Assembly (NCBI RefSeq): GCF_041107455.1
Contig: NZ_JBGBPY010000001.1
Span: 806,001 to 870,000, forward strand
Length of the DNA stretch: 64,000 nt
Direction: 5' to 3'
DNA from: Rhodanobacter humi
Lineage (GTDB): Bacteria; Pseudomonadota; Gammaproteobacteria; Xanthomonadales; Rhodanobacteraceae
Part shown: positions 18,137 to 27,807 of the stretch, one piece after another
Layout: each line of letters begins with the position of its first letter
Position numbering within the stretch: the first letter of the stretch is position 1
Notes under the pieces: model-generated
Databases searched by the model: none
Told to the model about the DNA's origin: nothing
What the model saw: the letters and a program-made list of their open reading frames with translations, nothing else
Position numbers and translations under genes: made by a program

Positions 18137-18714
18137 CGGCTCATCTCGTTCCAGAGTTCGGGGGTATTGCAGTCCACGAGTTGCGCCGCCTCGTCCTTCG
18201 ACAAGGCCAGCGCTTCGGTTTCCATCGCCGCCTGCAGCGCGCGCAGCGAACGCGCGCGCTTCTCCGCCGATTGCGCCAGCGTCTGCAGCAAGGCGCGGCT
18301 GGCGGCGTCCAGACGAAAGCGCCACGGCAGCACGTGTTCGGCAAACGCCACGCTGCGCGCCTGACGGCGCTCCGTGCGCAACCGCTGCAACAGCGCGCCG
18401 GACAAGCGCGGCATGTCCACCGGGATCACCAGCAGCTCGGCCTCAGCCGTCACGCTGGCTGCCACGCTCATGAGGCCACCGACCGGGCCGAGCTGCGGGG
18501 CGAGATCGGCCACGCCGCGATGCGCGGGGCGCTCTCCGCTCACGCGCAGTGCATCGACGCCCGCCGCGCGCAGCGTGGCCAGTTGATGCTCGATCAACGG
18601 CTGGCCGTGCCAGTCCAAAAGTGCCTTGTCGCACCCCATGCGGCTGGACTGGCCGCCGGCCAGCAGCACGCCGATGCAGGGGCGATCCTCAGCGATCGTG
18701 GCCATGCGCGGCAT
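18133..18714 (-). CDS. mobA: molybdenum cofactor guanylyltransferase
   Basis: 193 residues. The nucleotidyltransferase signature LLAGGQSSRMGCDKALLDW is at about 15-33, and VIPVDMPRL carries the metal-binding Asp. The enzyme joins GMP to molybdopterin to make the bis-MGD cofactor that nitrate reductase of the NasA type needs. It overlaps the end of moaE by 26 bp. A second ATG at 18705 is an equally possible start. Confidence 0.92.
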   Translation of the reverse strand: MPRMATIAEDRPCIGVLLAGGQSSRMGCDKALLDWHGQPLIEHQLATLRAAGVDALRVSGERPAHRGVADLAPQLGPVGGLMSVAASVTAEAELLVIPVDMPRLSGALLQRLRTERRQARSVAFAEHVLPWRFRLDAASRALLQTLAQSAEKRARSLRALQAAMETEALALSKDEAAQLVDCNTPELWNEMSR

Positions 18715-19189
18715 GCGAATGGGTGTGGGTGAACTGGCGCTCTTCCTCGCACAGCGAGCAGCCTTCGCTCCAGGCGCTGTCGCCGTCCACGTAGTGTTCC
18801 TGCTTCCAGATCGGTGACTCGCGTTTCACCGCCTCGATGGCCAGCCGGCAGGCGCGGAAGGCCTCGTCACGGTGCGGCGTACCGGCAGCCACCACCACGG
18901 CGAGATCGCCGATGGCGAGATCCCCTTTTGCATGCGCGATCCACAGCTTCAGCGGCGCGCCCACCTCGGCCAGCGCGCGCTCGGCGATGGCGCGAAACTG
19001 GTTCAACGCCAGCGGCACGAACAAGTCGTAGCTGATGCCGGTGACGACGCGCCCCACGTTGTGGTCGCGCACCCGGCCGATGAAGCTGGCGATGCCGCCG
19101 AAGCGCGGATCGGCCACGAAATCCAGCGCCGCGGCCACGTCCAGCGCGGCCACGCGGCGTTCCACCACGGCGACATGCAAGCCGTCCAT
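18689..19189 (-). CDS. moaE: molybdopterin synthase catalytic subunit
   Basis: 166 residues. FIGRVRDHNVGRVVTGISYD is the family core, KLWIAHAKGDLAIGD and TPHRDEAFRACRLAIEAVK precede the catalytic Lys region ESPIWKQEHYVDG. It takes sulfur from MoaD thiocarboxylate to convert cPMP into molybdopterin. The C-terminus carries a His-rich tail (HTHSHAAHGH) that is encoded in the overlap with mobA and might bind metal. It starts 1 bp after moaD. Confidence 0.94.
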   Translation of the reverse strand: MDGLHVAVVERRVAALDVAAALDFVADPRFGGIASFIGRVRDHNVGRVVTGISYDLFVPLALNQFRAIAERALAEVGAPLKLWIAHAKGDLAIGDLAVVVAAGTPHRDEAFRACRLAIEAVKRESPIWKQEHYVDGDSAWSEGCSLCEEERQFTHTHSHAAHGHDR

Positions 19190-19190
19190 T

Positions 19191-19451
19191 TCAGCCTCCA
19201 CTAACCGGCGGCAGCACGGCCAGCGCCACGCCGACCGGCACTTCGCGGTGGTTGTGCAGGATTTCCTCGTCGGTGGCGAAAGCGCAGCGCCGCACCAGGC
19301 CGGCGGACACCTGCGGCGCTTGCGCAGCCAGGTGCGCGACCAGCAATTCGCGCAGCTCGGCCATCGTGCTTCCGGCGGGTACGTCCAGCTCCACCGCGCC
19401 GCTGGCATCGGCCTCGCGCAGCGCGCCGAACAGGGCAATCGATGTCTTCAT
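19191..19451 (-). CDS. moaD: molybdopterin synthase sulfur carrier subunit
   Basis: 86 residues, ubiquitin-like beta-grasp fold, ending in the required Gly-Gly (VLPPVSGG) that is adenylated and thiocarboxylated. Partner of MoaE, encoded next. The ATG at 19451 overlaps the moeA stop by 4 bp. MKTSIALFGALREADASG matches the family N-terminus. Confidence 0.94.
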   Translation of the reverse strand: MKTSIALFGALREADASGAVELDVPAGSTMAELRELLVAHLAAQAPQVSAGLVRRCAFATDEEILHNHREVPVGVALAVLPPVSGG

Positions 19452-20701
19452 GCGTGGCTCCCGCCGAAATCAGGGCTGTGCAAATGGCTGGGGCCGTAGA
19501 CCTCGACCAGACTGCCGGCAGCCAACGTGTTCGCCTCCAGCGGAATCACCGCCCAGGCATTGGCCTCGGTCAGCGAGCGGATGCGGTAGGACTCCTGCCC
19601 TTCCAGCACCTGCGCGCTGAGACCGCCTTGCGCATCCATCGCCACGCGCGCCTTGAGGTGAAAGCGCAGGCGCGGCTTCTTCGCGTAGTCGGCGGTCAGC
19701 GACACGCGCCAGGGCACTTCGTGCGGCAGGCCAAGCATGGTGCGCAGTGCGGGCTCGACGAAGAAGCGCAGCCCCACCGCCACCGCGATGGGGTTGCCCG
19801 GCAGGCCGAAGAACAGCGTGCCGTCGGGCAGGCGCGCGAACAGCAGCGGCTTGCCGGGGCGGATCGCCAGCTTGTGGAAGATCGCGGTGGCGCCGAGTTG
19901 CTGCAATGCCTCGGGCACGAAGTCGTAACGGCCCATCGACACCGCGCCGGTGGAAATCACCACGCGCGCACCGGCATCGCGGGCGCGCGCGAAGGCGGCG
20001 AGGAAGGCCTCCACCTCGTCGCCCACGGTTTCGCGATGCACCAGCTCGGCGCCCGCGCGCGGCAAAGCCGCGGCGAGATGCGGGCCGTTGGAATTGCGGA
20101 TCTGCCCCGGCGCGAGCGCGGCGCCGGCCGCGTCCACCAGCTCGCGGCCGGTGCACAGCACGGCCAGGCGCGGACGCGTCGCCACCCGCACTCGCGCCAC
20201 GCCCAACGCGGCCAGCAGCATCAAGTGATTGGGCGCAAGCAAGATGCCGGCGGCGAGCACGGCCACGCCCTGCGCCACGTCGGAACCGGCGCGGCGCAGG
20301 TTGTCGCCCGCCGCCACGGCGGCTTTCAGGCGCACGCGCGGCGGCGCGTCCAGGCGTTCGGTCTGCTCCACCGCGATCACGCGGTCGAGGCCGTCGGGCA
20401 CGCGCGCGCCGGTCATGATTTCCCAGGCGCCATGCCGCGCACGGCTGGCGCCGTCGCCCGCGGCCTGCTCGCCTTCGATCAGCCACTCGCTGCCGGCCGG
20501 CAAGGGCTCGCTGCCGCCGGCGAGCGCGTAGCCGTCCATCGCCGAGTTGTCGAACGGCGGCAAGGCCTCGGGTGCGATCACCGCTTCGGCCAGCACGCGG
20601 CCCAGCGCGTCATCCAGCGCGCAGTTCTCGGCGGGCAATGCTGTGCATTCGGCGAGGATCAGCCGCAGCGCGGCTTCGGGAGCCAGCAGTTCGTGGCTCA
20701 T
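19448..20701 (-). CDS. moeA: molybdopterin molybdenumtransferase
   Basis: 417 residues from ATG 20701, near the E. coli length (411). PPFDNSAMDGYAL is the family signature near residue 50, IMTGARVPDGLDRVIAVEQ and the GRELVD and STGAVSMGRYDFVPEAL motifs of the MPT-binding domain follow, and FFGLPGNPIAVAVG is the conserved loop. It inserts molybdate into adenylated molybdopterin; MogA function is presumably covered by the MoaB half of the preceding gene or elsewhere. It overlaps moaCB by 4 bp. Confidence 0.95.
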   Translation of the reverse strand: MSHELLAPEAALRLILAECTALPAENCALDDALGRVLAEAVIAPEALPPFDNSAMDGYALAGGSEPLPAGSEWLIEGEQAAGDGASRARHGAWEIMTGARVPDGLDRVIAVEQTERLDAPPRVRLKAAVAAGDNLRRAGSDVAQGVAVLAAGILLAPNHLMLLAALGVARVRVATRPRLAVLCTGRELVDAAGAALAPGQIRNSNGPHLAAALPRAGAELVHRETVGDEVEAFLAAFARARDAGARVVISTGAVSMGRYDFVPEALQQLGATAIFHKLAIRPGKPLLFARLPDGTLFFGLPGNPIAVAVGLRFFVEPALRTMLGLPHEVPWRVSLTADYAKKPRLRFHLKARVAMDAQGGLSAQVLEGQESYRIRSLTEANAWAVIPLEANTLAAGSLVEVYGPSHLHSPDFGGSHA

Positions 20702-21708
20702 GCGTGGCCCTCGCCGGCGACCATCGCCAACGCATGCGCGAGGATGGGCGCGAGGATCTCCATGCCTTGCGCCGCCGCCTTGCTGCTGCCGGGCAACGCG
20801 ATCACCAGCATGGAACCCACCAGCACCGCTTCGGCGCGGCTCAGCCACGCCAGCGGAGTGTGCTGACTGCTTTCGCTGCGGAACATTTCCGCGATGCCGG
20901 GCACACGGCGCTCGCCCGCCAGTGCCAGTGCCTCGGGCGTGACATCGCGCGGCGAGAGGCCGGTGCCGCCGGTACACAGCGCGAGGCGGATGCCGGCAGC
21001 GGCCAGCTCGCGCAGGCGCGCAGCCAGCGGCGCGGCCACGTCGGCGCGTACTTCGGCCGGGCCAAGTTCGGCGCCCAGCGCGCGCAGGCGTTCCACCAGC
21101 AAGGGGCCGGAGACGTCCTCGTAATCGCCGCGGCTGGCGCGGTCGCTGAGCGTGATCACGGCGGCGGGTACGCCGTCCAGCTTCGGCAAGCCGCGCGGGC
21201 GGTAGTGCTCGCGCTCGGCATCCGTCATGCCCTCGGGGTGGAACCACAAGCCCTTCTTGCCGCCTTCCTTGAACAGCAGCCGCACGCCGACGATGGCGAG
21301 CGCGGGTTCGACCGGTTTGGTGAGGTCGTAGAGCGTGAGCAGGGCCGCGCTGGCGCCCGCGAGCGCTTCCATCTCCACGCCGGTGCGGGCGATGGCGGCG
21401 GCCTCGCAATAGATCCGGATCGCGCGCCGTTCGGGCACCGGTACGCAGCGCAGCTCGGCGTATTCCAGGGCCAGCGGATGGCACAGCGGCATCAGTTGCG
21501 CGGCGCTTTTCGCGCCTTGCAGGCCGGCCACCTCGGCCATGCCCATGGCGTCACCCTTGGGCAGGCGGCGTTCGACGATGGCCTCGAAGGCGCTGCCGGC
21601 GAGAAGTTCACCCACCGCCACGGCGCGCCGTGCGGTGATGCGCTTGTGGCGCACGTCGGCCATGTGGAACGCGGCCTGACGCTCGGGCGCGGTGGCGCGC
21701 TCGCTCAT
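20698..21708 (-). CDS. moaCB: MoaC-MoaB fusion, cyclic pyranopterin synthase plus MoaB/MogA-like domain
   Basis: 336 residues. Residues 1 to about 160 are MoaC: HMADVRHKRITARRAVA, KGDAMGMAEVAGLQGAK, LMPLCHPLAL and VEMEALAGASAALLTLYDL with the catalytic Lys of YDLTKP. From about 175 a MoaB/MogA domain follows: VITLSDRASRGDYEDVSGP, TGGTGLSPRDVTPEAL and ALPGSSKAA. MoaC makes cPMP with MoaA; the MoaB domain binds or adenylates molybdopterin. Such fusions are known in several bacteria. It overlaps moeA by 4 bp and follows moaA by 3 bp. Confidence 0.93.
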   Translation of the reverse strand: MSERATAPERQAAFHMADVRHKRITARRAVAVGELLAGSAFEAIVERRLPKGDAMGMAEVAGLQGAKSAAQLMPLCHPLALEYAELRCVPVPERRAIRIYCEAAAIARTGVEMEALAGASAALLTLYDLTKPVEPALAIVGVRLLFKEGGKKGLWFHPEGMTDAEREHYRPRGLPKLDGVPAAVITLSDRASRGDYEDVSGPLLVERLRALGAELGPAEVRADVAAPLAARLRELAAAGIRLALCTGGTGLSPRDVTPEALALAGERRVPGIAEMFRSESSQHTPLAWLSRAEAVLVGSMLVIALPGSSKAAAQGMEILAPILAHALAMVAGEGHA

Positions 21709-21711
21709 GGA

Positions 21712-22731
21712 TCAACCTCCGGTGGAAGCAAGATGGGGCGTGACGCCGGTGCGGCCTTCATGCAGAAAATGGCCCTGCTCCTTGCGGCCGATCTGGCCAC
21801 CGATGGCATGCACCAGGTCGTCGAGCTGGTCGTCGCGCTGCAGGTGCTGGCGCAGCGGTATGCCGAATTCGCCGAACAGGCACAGGCGCAGGTCGCCGCT
21901 GGCGGTGACGCGCAGGCGGTTGCAGCCGGCGCAGAAGTCCTTGGAGTACGGCGCGATGATGCCGATGCGGCCGGCGTAATCGGGATGGCGGTACTCGCGC
22001 GCGGGGCCCGCGTCGGCGGCGCGCGGCAGCGCCTGCCAGCCCGCCTCCTGCAGCTCGGTTTCCAGCAGCCCGGCGCGCACATGGTGGTCGCGGAAGAACG
22101 CGAGGTTGTCGCCGGTCTGCATCAACTCGATGAAGCGCAGGCCCACGGCGTGGTCGCGCAGGTAGTCCAGCCAGCGCGGCAGCTCGTCGTCGTTGACGCC
22201 GCGCAGCAGCACGGCGTTGAGCTTCATGGACAGGCCGCCGGCCAGTGCCATTTCCACGCCGCGAAGGATGTCGTCCAGCCGGTCGTGGCCGGTGATGCGC
22301 GCGAAGGCCGCGCGATCGAGGCTGTCCACGCTGACGTTGATGGCGTTGAGCCCGGCATCCATCCACTCGTGCAGGCGCCTGGAGAGCAGCGTGCCGTTGG
22401 TGGTCATCGCGAGCTTATTCACGCCCGGCACCGCGGCGGCAGCACGCAGCACGTCGGTGAGGTCGCGGCGCACGCTGGGCTCGCCGCCGGTGATGCGCAG
22501 CTTGTGCATGCCCAGCTCGGCGAAGCCGCGCAGCAGGCGGGTGATTTCTTCCAGCGACAGCGGCCCCGCTGCGCCCGTTTCGGCGTGGTAGCCGTGCGGC
22601 AGGCAGTAACTGCAACGGAAGTTGCACGCGGGAGTGACCGACAGCCGCACATACGGAAAGCGGCGACCGTAGCGATCGGCCAGCGGGGCCGTGCCCACGG
22701 AACCAGACCCAGGCTCAGGACGGCAACGCAT
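21712..22731 (-). CDS. moaA: GTP 3',8-cyclase
   Basis: 339 residues, radical SAM enzyme. CNFRCSYC (about 36-43) binds the SAM [4Fe-4S] cluster; a second cluster is held by CAGCNRLRVTASGDLRLC near the C-terminus. The GG at the C-terminus (ASTGG) is the catalytic tail conserved in MoaA. It starts cofactor synthesis from GTP. The start at 22731 overlaps the hemD-like gene by 17 bp; a slightly shorter start is possible. Confidence 0.95.
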   Translation of the reverse strand: MRCRPEPGSGSVGTAPLADRYGRRFPYVRLSVTPACNFRCSYCLPHGYHAETGAAGPLSLEEITRLLRGFAELGMHKLRITGGEPSVRRDLTDVLRAAAAVPGVNKLAMTTNGTLLSRRLHEWMDAGLNAINVSVDSLDRAAFARITGHDRLDDILRGVEMALAGGLSMKLNAVLLRGVNDDELPRWLDYLRDHAVGLRFIELMQTGDNLAFFRDHHVRAGLLETELQEAGWQALPRAADAGPAREYRHPDYAGRIGIIAPYSKDFCAGCNRLRVTASGDLRLCLFGEFGIPLRQHLQRDDQLDDLVHAIGGQIGRKEQGHFLHEGRTGVTPHLASTGG

Positions 22732-23554
22732 CGATCAACCCCTGCACGAGCGGCTTCAGGTGATAGCGAGCGGCCGGGACGACCGCGACCGCCACGCCGC
22801 GTTGCGCAAGCGCCTCGGCGACCACAGGCCCGACGGCGGCCACGACGGTTCGATGCAAGGCCTCATCCAGCGCCCGACCTTGGCCTTGGCCGTCCGCCAG
22901 GCGAAACAGACGCTCCACCTGTTGCACGCTGGTGAATGCGATCGCGTCGACTTCCCTTTGCCACATGCGTTGGATCAAGGCCAACACGTCGGCGTCGTCG
23001 GCCGCATCGGCATAACGGTAGGGAGCGACGGGCAAGGCCAGTGCGCCCGCTTCGGCGAGAAAATCCATCAGCGGCGCGTTGGACTCGCTGCCGTACAGCT
23101 GCACGCCGACGCGCCGGCCATGCAGCTCGAACTCGCGCAGGCAGGCGATCATGCCCGGCGTGGTGGCCGGTTCGGCGATGCGCTCGGGCCGCAGCCCCAG
23201 TTCGCGCAACACCCGCGCCGGTTTGGGGCCGCGCGCCACGATGCGCACCTGCGCCAGGCGCGCGACGAAGCCGGCACGCTCGGTGGGCGCATGCCGGTCG
23301 AGCGCGGCCAGCAGGCGATGCAATCCCTCGCCGGTGTACAGCAGCAGGTCGTCGCAGCCGCCTGCATTGAACTGGCGCAGCCAATCCAGCACGGGCGCTG
23401 GATCGGGCGCGTCGCGGATCTCCACCAGCGGGCAGCGCAGGACGCGGGCGCCACGTCGTTCGAGCAACGCCGCGAACACATCGAGCTCCCGCGACTCGGG
23501 GATCGCGACGCAGCGGCCCGCCAGCGGCTGTCCGGATTCGACGACTGCATTCAT
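22715..23554 (-). CDS. uroporphyrinogen-III synthase-like protein
   Basis: 279 residues from ATG 23554. The fold pattern is that of HemD: CVAIPESRELDVFAALLERRGARVLRCPLVEIRD at the N-terminus, RRVGVQLYGSES between the two domains, DAIAFTSVQQVERLF and VVAAVGPVVAEAL in the second. It would cyclise hydroxymethylbilane to uroporphyrinogen III, the branch point to siroheme used by NirB. A second hemD for heme synthesis is expected elsewhere in the genome. It sits between cysG and moaA, linking siroheme and molybdenum cofactor genes. Confidence 0.85.
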   Translation of the reverse strand: MNAVVESGQPLAGRCVAIPESRELDVFAALLERRGARVLRCPLVEIRDAPDPAPVLDWLRQFNAGGCDDLLLYTGEGLHRLLAALDRHAPTERAGFVARLAQVRIVARGPKPARVLRELGLRPERIAEPATTPGMIACLREFELHGRRVGVQLYGSESNAPLMDFLAEAGALALPVAPYRYADAADDADVLALIQRMWQREVDAIAFTSVQQVERLFRLADGQGQGRALDEALHRTVVAAVGPVVAEALAQRGVAVAVVPAARYHLKPLVQGLIDALPS

Positions 23555-23588
23555 CGCGGCGACTCCCGGCTGTCCGTCGGTGCGTCCA

Positions 23589-25031
23589 TCAGGCCGGCTC
23601 CATCTGCATCGTCCGCGCGGCCGGCGCAACCTCGGCATGCCCATCGACCAGTTCGCCAAACCAGGCATGCTCGCGCGCACAGGCCGCGACCTCGCCGACG
23701 ATCAGCAGCGCCGGCGAACCCACCGCATGCGTTTTGACGAGTGCCGGCAATTCGGCAAGCACGCCGACGATCACGCGCTGCTGCGGCAGGCTGCCGTTCT
23801 CGACGATGGCCACCGGCGTGTCGGCTGCTCGCCCATGGGCGAGCAATCGCGCCGTGAGCGCGTCGACCCGTTCGACGCCCATGTAGACGGCCAGGGTTTG
23901 TCCACGCTGGCCAAGCGCCTGCACGTCCAGCGCATCGCTGCCCGCCTTGCCATGCGCGGTCAGCAGGCAAACCGACTGCGCCTGGTCGCGATGGGTCAAC
24001 GGGATACCGGCAAAGGCGGCGCAGGCCGTGGCCGCGGTGACGCCCGGCACCACTTCGCAGGCGACGCCGTGGCGACGCAGGAAGGCCAGCTCCTCGCCGC
24101 CGCGGCCGAACACGAACGGATCGCCGCCCTTCAGGCGCACCACGCGCCGCCCCTCGCGCGCATGCGCCAGCATCAACCGATGGATCTGTTCCTGCGCCAT
24201 CTGGCGGCCGCCGCAACGCTTGCCCACGTCGATGCGCTCGGCATCGCGCCGAGCCATCGCGAGAATCTCCCCGCTCACCAACTGGTCGTGCAGCACCACG
24301 TCTGCCGTGTGCAGCGCGCGCAGCGCCTGCAGCGTGAGCAGGCCCGGGTGGCCCGGGCCGGCACCGACCAGCACCACCGAACCCTTGTATGGCGGCGGCT
24401 CGTCGCCGCACAGGGCGTCGAGCAGCAACTGTTCGGCCTCCTGTTCGCGCGCGGCGCGCAGCAACGGCAGCACCGGGCCGTCGTGCAGCCAGTCATAGAA
24501 GGCGCGGCGGCCGGCGAGGTTTTCGTGCCGGCGCACGATCTGCGCACGCTGGCGCTGCGCCAGCGTCACCAGCGCACCCAGGGCGTGATCCAGCACGCGT
24601 TCCAGCGTCTCGCGCACGCGTCGCGCCAGTGCGGGTGCCGCACCCGCGGTGGAGATGGCCACCATCAACGGCGAACGATCCACCACCGCAGGCACGTGGA
24701 AGCGCGAGCACGCGGCATCGTCCACCACGTTGGCGAAGATGCGCCGCTCGTCCGCGGCGGCGGCCACCGCGGCATTCAACGCGTGGTCGTCCGTGGCGGC
24801 GATCACCAGCCACATGCCATCGAGCCATCCGGGCGCGAACTCGCCGCGCTGCCAGTGGATCGTCCCCGCCACGGCCTGGGCGGCGAGTTCGTCGTCCAGC
24901 CGTGGCGCGCCCACCGTCACGCGCGCACCTGCATCGCAAAGTGCAGCAGCCTTGCGTCGGGCCACGCTGCCGCCACCTACCACCAGCACTGGCAGCCCAT
25001 GCATATCTGCGAAAAGTGGGTACAGCTTCAT
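23589..25031 (-). CDS. cysG: siroheme synthase (trifunctional)
   Basis: 480 residues. The N-terminal part (about 1-210) is precorrin-2 dehydrogenase/ferrochelatase: [20 protein letters not shown] with the NAD-binding GGGSVA. The C-terminal part is uroporphyrinogen-III C-methyltransferase: [51 protein letters not shown] and the PLTHRD region. It makes siroheme for nitrite reductase NirB. The start at 25031 is the family N-terminus; it lies 30 bp after nasA. Confidence 0.94.
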   Translation of the reverse strand: MKLYPLFADMHGLPVLVVGGGSVARRKAAALCDAGARVTVGAPRLDDELAAQAVAGTIHWQRGEFAPGWLDGMWLVIAATDDHALNAAVAAAADERRIFANVVDDAACSRFHVPAVVDRSPLMVAISTAGAAPALARRVRETLERVLDHALGALVTLAQRQRAQIVRRHENLAGRRAFYDWLHDGPVLPLLRAAREQEAEQLLLDALCGDEPPPYKGSVVLVGAGPGHPGLLTLQALRALHTADVVLHDQLVSGEILAMARRDAERIDVGKRCGGRQMAQEQIHRLMLAHAREGRRVVRLKGGDPFVFGRGGEELAFLRRHGVACEVVPGVTAATACAAFAGIPLTHRDQAQSVCLLTAHGKAGSDALDVQALGQRGQTLAVYMGVERVDALTARLLAHGRAADTPVAIVENGSLPQQRVIVGVLAELPALVKTHAVGSPALLIVGEVAACAREHAWFGELVDGHAEVAPAARTMQMEPA

Positions 25032-25061
25032 CGTCGGCCTCCGGTTCGCTGCCATGCGCGT

Positions 25062-27767
25062 TCATGCCTCGCTCTCGGCGTGCGCGTCGGCGATCAGGCG
25101 CTGCAGCTCGGGGATGCACGAGCCGCAATTGCCGCCCGCGCGCAGCACGGCGGTCACGCCCGCCGGCGTGTCGAGACTTTTCTCGCGGATCGCCGCGCAA
25201 ATCGTGTTGCGGCCCACGCCGAAGCACGCGCACACCACCGGACCGGGGTCGCCATCCGCGTCCGGCGCCTCGCCGGCAAGCAGGCAGGCGCGGTCGGCGT
25301 CCCCCAGCTGCGCCTGGCCGAACAAGCGGGCCAGCCATCGACGCGACGGCAAGTCGGGGCGCGCGGAGAGGAACACGCAGGCTTCGAGTCGCGCGTCACG
25401 CAACAACGCGGCGCGATAGATCCCGGTATCGGCATCTTCGTATTCCAGCCACTCTGCGTCGGCACCAGCCGCATCCAGCCAGGTTCTGGCCCAGGCGCCG
25501 CCATCCTTCGGCTGCTCGCGCTGCGCGATCTCGTAACGCCAGAACTGCTCGCCGCGAATCAGCGTCCAGTAGCTCAAGCCCGCCACCGGCAGCATGCGGC
25601 GCGCGAACGCGAAGCCGTACCAGCGCACCGGAAACGGCTCCACACGCACCGGCGTGTGCTTGAACTCCGGCTGGCCGGAAACCGGATCGACCACCGGATT
25701 CACCAGTGCGCCGACGCGCGCATCGGAGGCGAACTGTGCGTTCCAGTGGATCGGCACGAACACGTTGCCGGTCAGGATGCCGCCGCCGTGGCGCACCCGT
25801 GCCACCATCGCTCCCCAGTTCGAGACTACCCGCGCCAGTTCGCCTTCGCGCACGCCGCTGCGCAAGGCATCGTGCGGATGCATGTCGACGAAAGGCTCGC
25901 CGAGATGGCCAGCGAGCCGTGGCGATTTGCCGGTGCGCGTCATCGTGTGCCACTGGTCGCGCACACGGCCGGTGTTGAGCACCAGCGGGTACTCGCGATC
26001 CGGCGCATGGACGGGCGGACGTCCGCAAGCGGCGACGAAGCGTGCGCGGCCATCGGCATGCGCATAACGACCATCCTCGAACAGCCGCGCCGTGCCGCTG
26101 CCGTCGTCGCGCACCGGCCACTGCACCGGCGCCAGCGCGTCATAAGCCGGCTCATCGAGCGCGGCCAGGCCGCCGAGATGCAGTTGCCGCCACGCCGCCG
26201 GCAGGCCGTCGTTTGCAGTTTCGTGGTTGCGGAAGGCGGTGAGTCGCGCGTGCTCGACGAAGATGGCGTGCGGCCCGGCGTAGTCGAAGGCTTCGGCAAA
26301 GCCCAACCGCTTCGCCACGTCGCAGACGATGCGCCAGTCGGCCCGCGCCTCGCCCGGTGCAGGCAGGAACGGTCGCTGCCGCGAGATGCGCCGCTCCGAA
26401 CTCGTCACCGTGCCGCTCTTCTCGCCCCAGCCCAGCGCCGGCAGGCGCACATGCGCATGTGCGCTGGTGTCGGTGCACTCGACGATGTCGGAGCACACCA
26501 CCAGATCGCAGGCCAGCAGCGCCTGTCGCACGCGGTCGGCGTCGGGCAGGCTGACCACCGGGTTGGTGCCCATGATCCACAACGCCTTGACCCGCCCTTC
26601 CAATACCGCATCGAACAACGCCACCGCTTTCAGCCCGGGTTCGGCCGCGATGCGCGGCGACGACCAGAACGCCTGCACGATCTGCCGATGCACCGGATCG
26701 TGCAGATCCATGTGCGCCGCCAACATGTTGGCCAGGCCGCCGACTTCGCGCCCGCCCATCGCGTTCGGTTGCCCGGTGATCGAGAACGGCCCCGCGCCCG
26801 GCTTGCCGATGCGCCCGGACAGCAGGTGGCAGTTGATCAGGCTGTTGGCCTTGTCGGTGCCGCTGGTGGACTGGTTCACGCCTTGCGAGAACAGGCTGAC
26901 CACGCGCTCGTGACGCGCGAACAGGCGATAGAACGCCAGCAGGTCGGCCAGTTGCACGCCGCAGATGCACGCCACGACGGCCGGATCGCCGGCCTCGGCG
27001 CTGGCCACCGCCAAGGCGGCATTCAGGCCATCGGTATGCGCATCGACGAAGCCGGCATCCATCACGCCATGCTGGAACAGGAAGCTGAGCAGGCCGTTGA
27101 ACAGCCAGACGTCCGTGCCCGGCTTGATCGGCAGATGCAGATCGGCCGACTCGCAGGTGGCGGTGAAGCGCGGATCGATCACCACGAGCTTCGCCCCGGC
27201 CTCCTTCGCGCGCGTGATGCGCTGGAACACCACCGGATGGCACCACGCCGTGTTGGAGCCCACCAGCACCACCAGCTCGGCCTGCGCCAGATCCTCGTAG
27301 CAGACCGGCACCAGGTCTTCGCCGAAGGCCCGCTTGTGCGCAGCGACCGCGGAGGACATGCACAGGCGCGAATTGGTGTCGATGTTCGCCGTGCCCAGGT
27401 AACCCTTGGCCAGCTTGTTGACGACGTAGTAGTCCTCGGTGAGCAGTTGGCCCGACACGTAGAACGCCACGGCATCGGGGCCATGCTGGTCGATCGTGCG
27501 GCGGAAACCGTCGGCCACGCGATCGAGCGCCTCGTCCCAGCCGACCCGACGATACGTGCCGTCCGGCTCGCGCACCTGCGGATGCAAGAGGCGACCGCGC
27601 AGGTCCGTCGTCTCGCCCAGCGCCGCGCCTTTCACGCACAGGCGCCCGAAGTTGGACGCATGCGCGGGATCGCCTTCGACGCTCACCGTACCCGTGGCAT
27701 CTGCCCGCGCCAACACGCCACAGCCGACACCGCAGTACGGGCAGGTGGTGGCCACCGCCTCTCTCAT
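25062..27767 (-). CDS. nasA: assimilatory nitrate reductase, catalytic subunit with C-terminal BFD-like domain
   Basis: 901 residues, cytoplasmic. An N-terminal [4Fe-4S] motif CPYCGVGCGV (about 9-18) and later GRLCVKG are followed by the molybdopterin oxidoreductase core and dinucleotide-binding domain (NTGRVRDQWHTMTRTGKSPRL). The last ~60 residues are a [2Fe-2S] BFD-like domain: CACFGVGRNTI and GGNCGSCIPEL, the usual electron entry of NasA. It reduces nitrate to nitrite for NirBD. No separate NasC-type reductase is encoded nearby, so a ferredoxin, flavodoxin or unlinked partner must feed it. ATG 27767 (MREAVATTCPYC) fits the family. Confidence 0.95.
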   Translation of the reverse strand: MREAVATTCPYCGVGCGVLARADATGTVSVEGDPAHASNFGRLCVKGAALGETTDLRGRLLHPQVREPDGTYRRVGWDEALDRVADGFRRTIDQHGPDAVAFYVSGQLLTEDYYVVNKLAKGYLGTANIDTNSRLCMSSAVAAHKRAFGEDLVPVCYEDLAQAELVVLVGSNTAWCHPVVFQRITRAKEAGAKLVVIDPRFTATCESADLHLPIKPGTDVWLFNGLLSFLFQHGVMDAGFVDAHTDGLNAALAVASAEAGDPAVVACICGVQLADLLAFYRLFARHERVVSLFSQGVNQSTSGTDKANSLINCHLLSGRIGKPGAGPFSITGQPNAMGGREVGGLANMLAAHMDLHDPVHRQIVQAFWSSPRIAAEPGLKAVALFDAVLEGRVKALWIMGTNPVVSLPDADRVRQALLACDLVVCSDIVECTDTSAHAHVRLPALGWGEKSGTVTSSERRISRQRPFLPAPGEARADWRIVCDVAKRLGFAEAFDYAGPHAIFVEHARLTAFRNHETANDGLPAAWRQLHLGGLAALDEPAYDALAPVQWPVRDDGSGTARLFEDGRYAHADGRARFVAACGRPPVHAPDREYPLVLNTGRVRDQWHTMTRTGKSPRLAGHLGEPFVDMHPHDALRSGVREGELARVVSNWGAMVARVRHGGGILTGNVFVPIHWNAQFASDARVGALVNPVVDPVSGQPEFKHTPVRVEPFPVRWYGFAFARRMLPVAGLSYWTLIRGEQFWRYEIAQREQPKDGGAWARTWLDAAGADAEWLEYEDADTGIYRAALLRDARLEACVFLSARPDLPSRRWLARLFGQAQLGDADRACLLAGEAPDADGDPGPVVCACFGVGRNTICAAIREKSLDTPAGVTAVLRAGGNCGSCIPELQRLIADAHAESEA

Positions 27768-27807
27768 GCGGCGACTCCATGCTTGGCCATGGCGGGTCGC
27801 GCGCGGC